From assembly GCF_900107485.1 (NCBI RefSeq), contig NZ_FNQE01000020.1, forward strand, positions 1 to 64,000: a stretch of DNA of 64,000 nucleotides, read 5' to 3'. The stretch is from Proteiniborus ethanoligenes (GTDB lineage Bacteria > Bacillota > Clostridia > Tissierellales > Proteiniboraceae). Below are positions 60,822 through 64,000 of the stretch, piece after piece (position 1 is the stretch's first letter; each line of letters starts with the position of its first letter). Made by a program: the position numbers and the translations under genes. The notes beneath the pieces are model-generated. The model was not told the origin of the DNA and made no database searches. It worked only from the letters and a program-made list of their open reading frames with translations.

Positions 60822-61130
60822 ATGGGGAAAATCTATACTAAAAATGAGATAAGAAGGAAGTTACTACCAGTGTTTAGTAAGCATCCTATAGAAAAAGCAA
60901 TACTTTTTGGCTCTTATGCAAGGGGAAATCCAACACACCTGAGTGATATTGATATACTAATCGATAGTAAGGGTAAGATTCGGGGTATTGATTTTTATGG
61001 GGTGTTAGATAATATTGTAGAGGTCCTAGATATTCCGGTGGACTTAATTGAGGCATCACAAATTATTGAAGGAAGTCGTGTACAAAATGAAATAAAAGAA
61101 ACGGGGATAATTATTTATGAAAGAGCGTGA
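60822..61130 (+). CDS. mntA: MntA-like minimal nucleotidyltransferase (antitoxin)
   Basis: A 102-residue minimal nucleotidyltransferase. The G-S-x10-D-x-D signature is AILFGSYARGNPTHLSDIDILID near residues 27-49. In MntA/HepT (type VII) pairs this protein AMPylates the HEPN toxin on a tyrosine and blocks it. AAGGAGATATC precedes ATG 60822. The stop overlaps the HEPN start by 14 bases, so they are coupled. Confidence 0.87.
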   Translation: MGKIYTKNEIRRKLLPVFSKHPIEKAILFGSYARGNPTHLSDIDILIDSKGKIRGIDFYGVLDNIVEVLDIPVDLIEASQIIEGSRVQNEIKETGIIIYERA

Positions 61131-61473
61131 AAGGATTATTCTTAATAAAATAAAAATATACGCAGAACAAGCAATTCAATTCAAGGAAGGTATGGTTTTG
61201 GAAGAATTTTCTAGTGACCCCAAAACAATTTCGGCTTGTGTTTTTAATCTTAGTCAAATTGGTGAACTGGTGACTCGGATTGAGCCTGAATTTTTAAATA
61301 GAAACAGCCATATTCCTTGGTATAAGATAAGAGGTATGAGAAATAGAATTGTCCATGATTACGAGGGTATACAGTTAAATATAGTTTGGGATGTCATAGT
61401 TGACTTTTTACCCGGGTTAATTAAAGATATAAACGAGTTATTGGACGTAAAGAAAGAAAATCCTAATTACTAG
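61117..61473 (+). CDS. hepT: HepT-like HEPN RNase toxin
   Basis: A 118-residue DUF86/HEPN protein. The R-x4-H-x-Y motif is RNRIVHDY near residues 76-83, the site of RNA cleavage and of the AMPylated Tyr in HepT. Helices flank it (LNKIKIYAEQAIQFKEGM; LNIVWDVIVDFLPGLIKDI). It follows the MNT gene with 14 bases of overlap. It is intact, so a functional toxin-antitoxin or defence pair is likely. Confidence 0.88.
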   Translation: MKERERIILNKIKIYAEQAIQFKEGMVLEEFSSDPKTISACVFNLSQIGELVTRIEPEFLNRNSHIPWYKIRGMRNRIVHDYEGIQLNIVWDVIVDFLPGLIKDINELLDVKKENPNY

Positions 61474-61480
61474 GAGTAAA

Positions 61481-61596
61481 GGTGTTCCATAATAGGTAAA
61501 AATATAGATAGGTCCTTTATGCTAGCAGCAGCCCAGGCGGCAGTGAACGAAAAAGTCCAATCAAAAGGCAGCTCAGCAGAGGCTGGACAGAAGTAG
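61481..61596 (+). repeat. Junction D: P-core-chromosome (right end of the cassette array)
   Basis: GGTGTTCCATAATAGGTAAA (from 61481) is a diverged P block. The core at 61521-61545 encodes LAAAQAAV and then runs NEKVQSKGSSAEAGQK to TAG at 61594. No P' block follows. This is what the original ppdK 3' end and downstream chromosome would look like if cassettes had entered there. The longer C-terminus differs from those of junctions A-C. Confidence 0.65.
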
Positions 61597-61644
61597 AAAA
61601 ACCTTATATATCAATGGCTTTAGCGTTTTAGATTAGAAAAAATC

Positions 61645-61690
61645 AAAGGTGCTATCTCTTAGTATTTTGAGAAGTAGCACCTTGTTTTTT
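61645..61690 (+). terminator. Terminator right of the array
   Basis: AAGGTGCTA / TAGCACCTT arms with TCTCTTAGTATTTTGAGA between, then T. The arm-loop text TATCTCTTAGTA is close to that in the cassette-1 terminator, so it may be the ppdK operon's own terminator. The 61474-61927 gap also holds a remnant-like 30-residue ORF (61778-61863) without a good site. Confidence 0.75.
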
Positions 61691-61927
61691 ATTAAAAAAC
61701 GGTATCATGGTACATATCCAAAGCAATAAAGCAGAGGATAGGGTTTAATTTTTCATTTGATATAGTAGAAATGCAGGGGGAAAAGTGGAAGGAAATATTA
61801 AAGTACTGGACAAAGGAAGATATTACCTCTTATAATAGAATAATAAGCAAGCGAAATAAATAAACAATAAAAAATGACAATACAATAAATAAGAAGGCTT
61901 GAAAAAAACCTTAGGAGGCAAAAAAAT

Positions 61928-63262
61928 ATGAGAAAATTACTCTCAATAGTTTTGATATTTACATTTATTTTATCAACTGTTACTGTGGCTTTTGCGGCAC
62001 CAATTCCAGGAACAGATAATGTAGCTTATAGGGCACCTCAAGAAAAAGCTATTAAAAAGTTAGTAACGATATACGTAAATGATAAACCTGTACAATTTGA
62101 GATTTATAAGATTGAAAACACTAAATATTATAAAATAAGAGACGTTGCAAAAGCAATCAACGGAACTGAAAATCAATTTAATGTTGTATGGAATACTAGT
62201 AAAAAGTCTGTAGAGATACTTACAGAAACACCATATACAGAAGTTGGTGGAGAACTACAGGTAACAAACAGTCCTGAAATAGGTCAAATGGATATTAATA
62301 AATATCATCCTTTGTATCTTGATGGTGAAGAAGCATTCGGAATAAGTATTATCAACGGTAATGGATATATGACACTGCCACATTTAAGCAACTTAACTGG
62401 ATTTGAGACTACATGGGACTATGTGAATGGAGATAAAATAACAATAAATACAAGACCATTTGCTAGGAATGAATATAAACTTTCAACGAATCCACCATAC
62501 ACCTTTAGTCAAACAAAGATGGATTATCCATATAACTTTTATATTGAAGGAAAGGGATACCTTGATTTTGGAAAAGATAAGCCATTCATGGAAAACGGAG
62601 CTTACTATCTACCAATTGAACACCTAGCCTATCTTGGTAACTGGGAGTATGTATGGGAACCAGAAACAGGTTCAATCTTATTAGGTAGATATTATACAGA
62701 AGAAACAGCGTATAAACATAACCTTGATTATCATATTATGGGGAGTGACTCAGACGGAGCACCAGTTTATTATGGATATGATCTCCGAAATGGTAATCCT
62801 ATCATAAAAGATAGATACTATGGGGCTAGTAATGAAGTCAGACTTAAGGTAAATAGCAGTATTTCAGAACACAAAACAGTCTATAAGCCAACTAAGTGGG
62901 CACTTGATTTTACAGCAAGCGGTGGAATATATCTTGATACTTACAGTGGTAAAGTAGTAAGTATCAATAATGATACGGTAAGTGATGGTTCATTAGATAG
63001 AGAATACAAGGTAATACTTAAAGATGGCAAACCTTATTTAGAAAAACAAGCATTAACAGATACAATAGTACTTCCTATGTTAATAGCTGAACATGAAAAG
63101 ACATTTTACTATGGTTCGGGTGAATATTTAAAGGAAATAATGCAAAAAGTAGTTAATCCAAACTTGAAAATGCAGGAAACTTTCAACGATGGGAAATCAT
63201 ACATGGAAACTATGGAAGATTTATTCAAAGACATTCCAGTTTATGTGCCACCTACAAATTAA
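61928..63262 (+). CDS. Secreted protein with copper amine oxidase-like (stalk) N-terminal domain
   Basis: A 444-residue secreted protein: signal peptide MRKLLSIVLIFTFILSTVTVAFA (residues 1-23). From residue 40 come stalk-domain features (VTIYVNDKPVQFEIYKI, YYKIRDVAKAINGT ... FNVVWNTSKKSVEI), then a second module (DGEEAFGISIINGNGYM, LPHLSNLTGFETTW) and an aromatic-rich central part (PYTFSQTKMDYPYNFY). These domains are common in clostridial cell-wall proteins and do not bind copper. TTAGGAGGC precedes ATG 61928. It lies right of the cassette array. Confidence 0.85.
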   Translation: MRKLLSIVLIFTFILSTVTVAFAAPIPGTDNVAYRAPQEKAIKKLVTIYVNDKPVQFEIYKIENTKYYKIRDVAKAINGTENQFNVVWNTSKKSVEILTETPYTEVGGELQVTNSPEIGQMDINKYHPLYLDGEEAFGISIINGNGYMTLPHLSNLTGFETTWDYVNGDKITINTRPFARNEYKLSTNPPYTFSQTKMDYPYNFYIEGKGYLDFGKDKPFMENGAYYLPIEHLAYLGNWEYVWEPETGSILLGRYYTEETAYKHNLDYHIMGSDSDGAPVYYGYDLRNGNPIIKDRYYGASNEVRLKVNSSISEHKTVYKPTKWALDFTASGGIYLDTYSGKVVSINNDTVSDGSLDREYKVILKDGKPYLEKQALTDTIVLPMLIAEHEKTFYYGSGEYLKEIMQKVVNPNLKMQETFNDGKSYMETMEDLFKDIPVYVPPTN

Positions 63263-63287
63263 ATAACGATTAAACTATACAAAAATC

Positions 63288-63320
63288 AAAATATCTAGTA
63301 CATTAGTGCTAGATATTTTT
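63288..63320 (+). terminator. Terminator after the stalk-domain gene
   Basis: AAAATATCTAG / CTAGATATTTTT with a 10-nt loop. Confidence 0.75.
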
Positions 63321-63545
63321 CAGCTTGTTGGTAAAGTTATAGTAGAAGAGAATACTGAATTTGAATGGCTTTTAAATCTCTCAGACATTGAAACTGGTGA
63401 CTTGTTCGGTTTTTATCTGAACGAGAAATATGAAGTAAAGAGAGAAAAGAGCATAGAAATTAGGGATTCAAAATATACTTGGGCATTTAAAGCAGTAATA
63501 AGCGTTGAACAGGATAACAATCACGTGAGGAGAGGATGGTGGTAG
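63306..63545 (+). CDS. Small protein of unknown function, start uncertain
   Basis: The frame is open from within the terminator, so its GTG at 63306 has no ribosome site. The real product may start later or be an N-terminally truncated relic. The sequence (KVIVEENTEFEWLLNLS, YTWAFKAVISVEQDNNHV) alternates strands and ends in RRGWW. It overlaps the next gene by 10 bases, which suggests they belonged together. Confidence 0.35.
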   Translation: MLDIFQLVGKVIVEENTEFEWLLNLSDIETGDLFGFYLNEKYEVKREKSIEIRDSKYTWAFKAVISVEQDNNHVRRGWW

Positions 63546-63953
63546 ATTTTGGAAACGGCTTTGATAAAGTCATTCGTGAGGCATCAAGTGTCTTGGGTAA
63601 ACCTATTGATAAAGGGAAATATGAGATAATAGATAGAGGAATGTCACACCAGCCTAAAAATCTTCCACCTCGGATGGTGGGTATATATACTTTTTATCAT
63701 GAAGGAAAATTTATGAAAATGGGGAAAGCAGGACCCAATAGTAACTCTAGATTCTTGAGTCAGCATTACAGTCCAAAGTCAGCCCAAAGTACACTAGCGG
63801 CATCTATTTTATTAGATAATAGAATGCAAGGAAAAGGTTATTAATGAACAGAAGATTGGAGACTGGATAAAATATAATTGTAGGAGGATAGATATACTGT
63901 ACAGGCATCTATTAAAAACAAAGACCAATCAAAATAATATTGAAGGTATATAA
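63536..63953 (+). pseudogene. Frameshifted GIY-YIG-like gene
   Basis: ATG 63536 (site GAGGAGAG) encodes 102 residues with a GIY-YIG-like core (MVGIYTFYHEGKFMKMGKAG ... RFLSQHY near residues 48-75) and stops at TAA 63842. Shifted by one base, frame 0 from 63843 continues in homologous style (QKIGDWIKYNCRRIDIL) to TAA at 63951. A single indel near 63835-63845 explains both. The product would be truncated unless the frame is restored. A terminator follows near 63952-64000. Confidence 0.6.
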
Positions 63954-64000
63954 TATCTCCCAAAGCTTTATAGAAAAAGACTTTGGGAGATCTCCTTTTT
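63954..64000 (+). terminator. Terminator at the window edge
   Basis: ATCTCCCAAAG / CTTTGGGAGAT with a loop of about 17 bases, then CTCCTTTTT. Confidence 0.75.

Noticed and set aside
54787-61596. Classical integron with attC sites
   Set aside because: No integron integrase in the window, and no GTTRRRY-type attC core was seen at the junctions; the repeated core is the ppdK end instead.
1-64000. tRNA, rRNA genes or CRISPR arrays
   Set aside because: No cloverleaf ending in CCA-type acceptor, rRNA signature or regularly spaced short repeats was noticed in the gaps.

Overview
The window is AT-rich DNA from a low-GC Gram-positive anaerobe, most likely a spore-forming member of the Clostridia/Tissierellia. 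Support for this comes from a spore photoproduct lyase, strong AGGAGG-type ribosome binding sites, a T-box leader, a c-di-AMP (ydaO-type) riboswitch, pyruvate phosphate dikinase with its regulator, an SLH-anchored surface protein and at least one convincing selenocysteine gene. No rRNA, tRNA or CRISPR array was seen.

Layout. 1-5.0 kb is an accessory region: the N-terminal part of a transposase (minus strand), a two-gene unit of a small RHH-like protein plus a DUF262/HNH (GmrSD-like) nuclease, a decayed frameshifted gene and an unknown 520-aa protein. 5.0-8.7 kb is a heterodimeric ABC exporter. 8.7-12.3 kb is an osmolyte (glycine betaine/proline) ABC transporter under a c-di-AMP riboswitch; its fused permease/binding subunit has an in-frame UGA. 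12.4-21.3 kb holds a TetR regulator with a clear operator and a 2752-aa SLH surface protein. 21.4-26 kb has an ABC remnant, an SDR, a ChrA-type transporter and SelO. 26-32.4 kb is an isoleucine T-box-controlled ilvN-ilvC-ilvD-ilvB-ilvA operon. 32.4-38.6 kb has an azoreductase, a spore photoproduct lyase and a four-gene zinc-ribbon/membrane cluster of unknown role. 38.8-43.1 kb has a two-component system, a zinc membrane protease and a selenocysteine peroxiredoxin. 43.3-51.1 kb has a lipoprotein, pdxS divergent from a PdxR-like regulator, a MITE-like element, an NAD-kinase-like protein and an iron/cobalamin-type ABC uptake system. 51.3-54.8 kb encodes the PPDK regulatory protein and PPDK.

The most remarkable structure lies between 54.8 and 61.6 kb. 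The 3' end of ppdK (the codons for the AAAQAA region) is repeated three more times downstream, at about 56.39, 59.72 and 61.53 kb. Each copy is preceded by a conserved block starting GTGTTCCATAAT. The ppdK copy and the first two repeats are followed by another conserved block with AGACGTATA repeats. This is the pattern expected of serial site-specific integration into the 3' end of ppdK: the first junction is gene-core-P', the internal ones P-core-P', and the last P-core-chromosome. The three cassettes contain no recombinase. They carry (i) two small unknown proteins, (ii) an ApeA-like HEPN RNase with a zinc-finger partner, and (iii) a GNAT acetyltransferase plus a MntA/HepT-type nucleotidyltransferase-HEPN pair. 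I read this as a recombinase-less, integron-like array of defence/accessory cassettes that rebuilds the PPDK C-terminus at each insertion. It is an inference from sequence layout and needs comparative confirmation.

Beyond the array (61.9-64 kb) are a secreted stalk-domain protein and a small pair whose second member is a frameshifted GIY-YIG-like gene.
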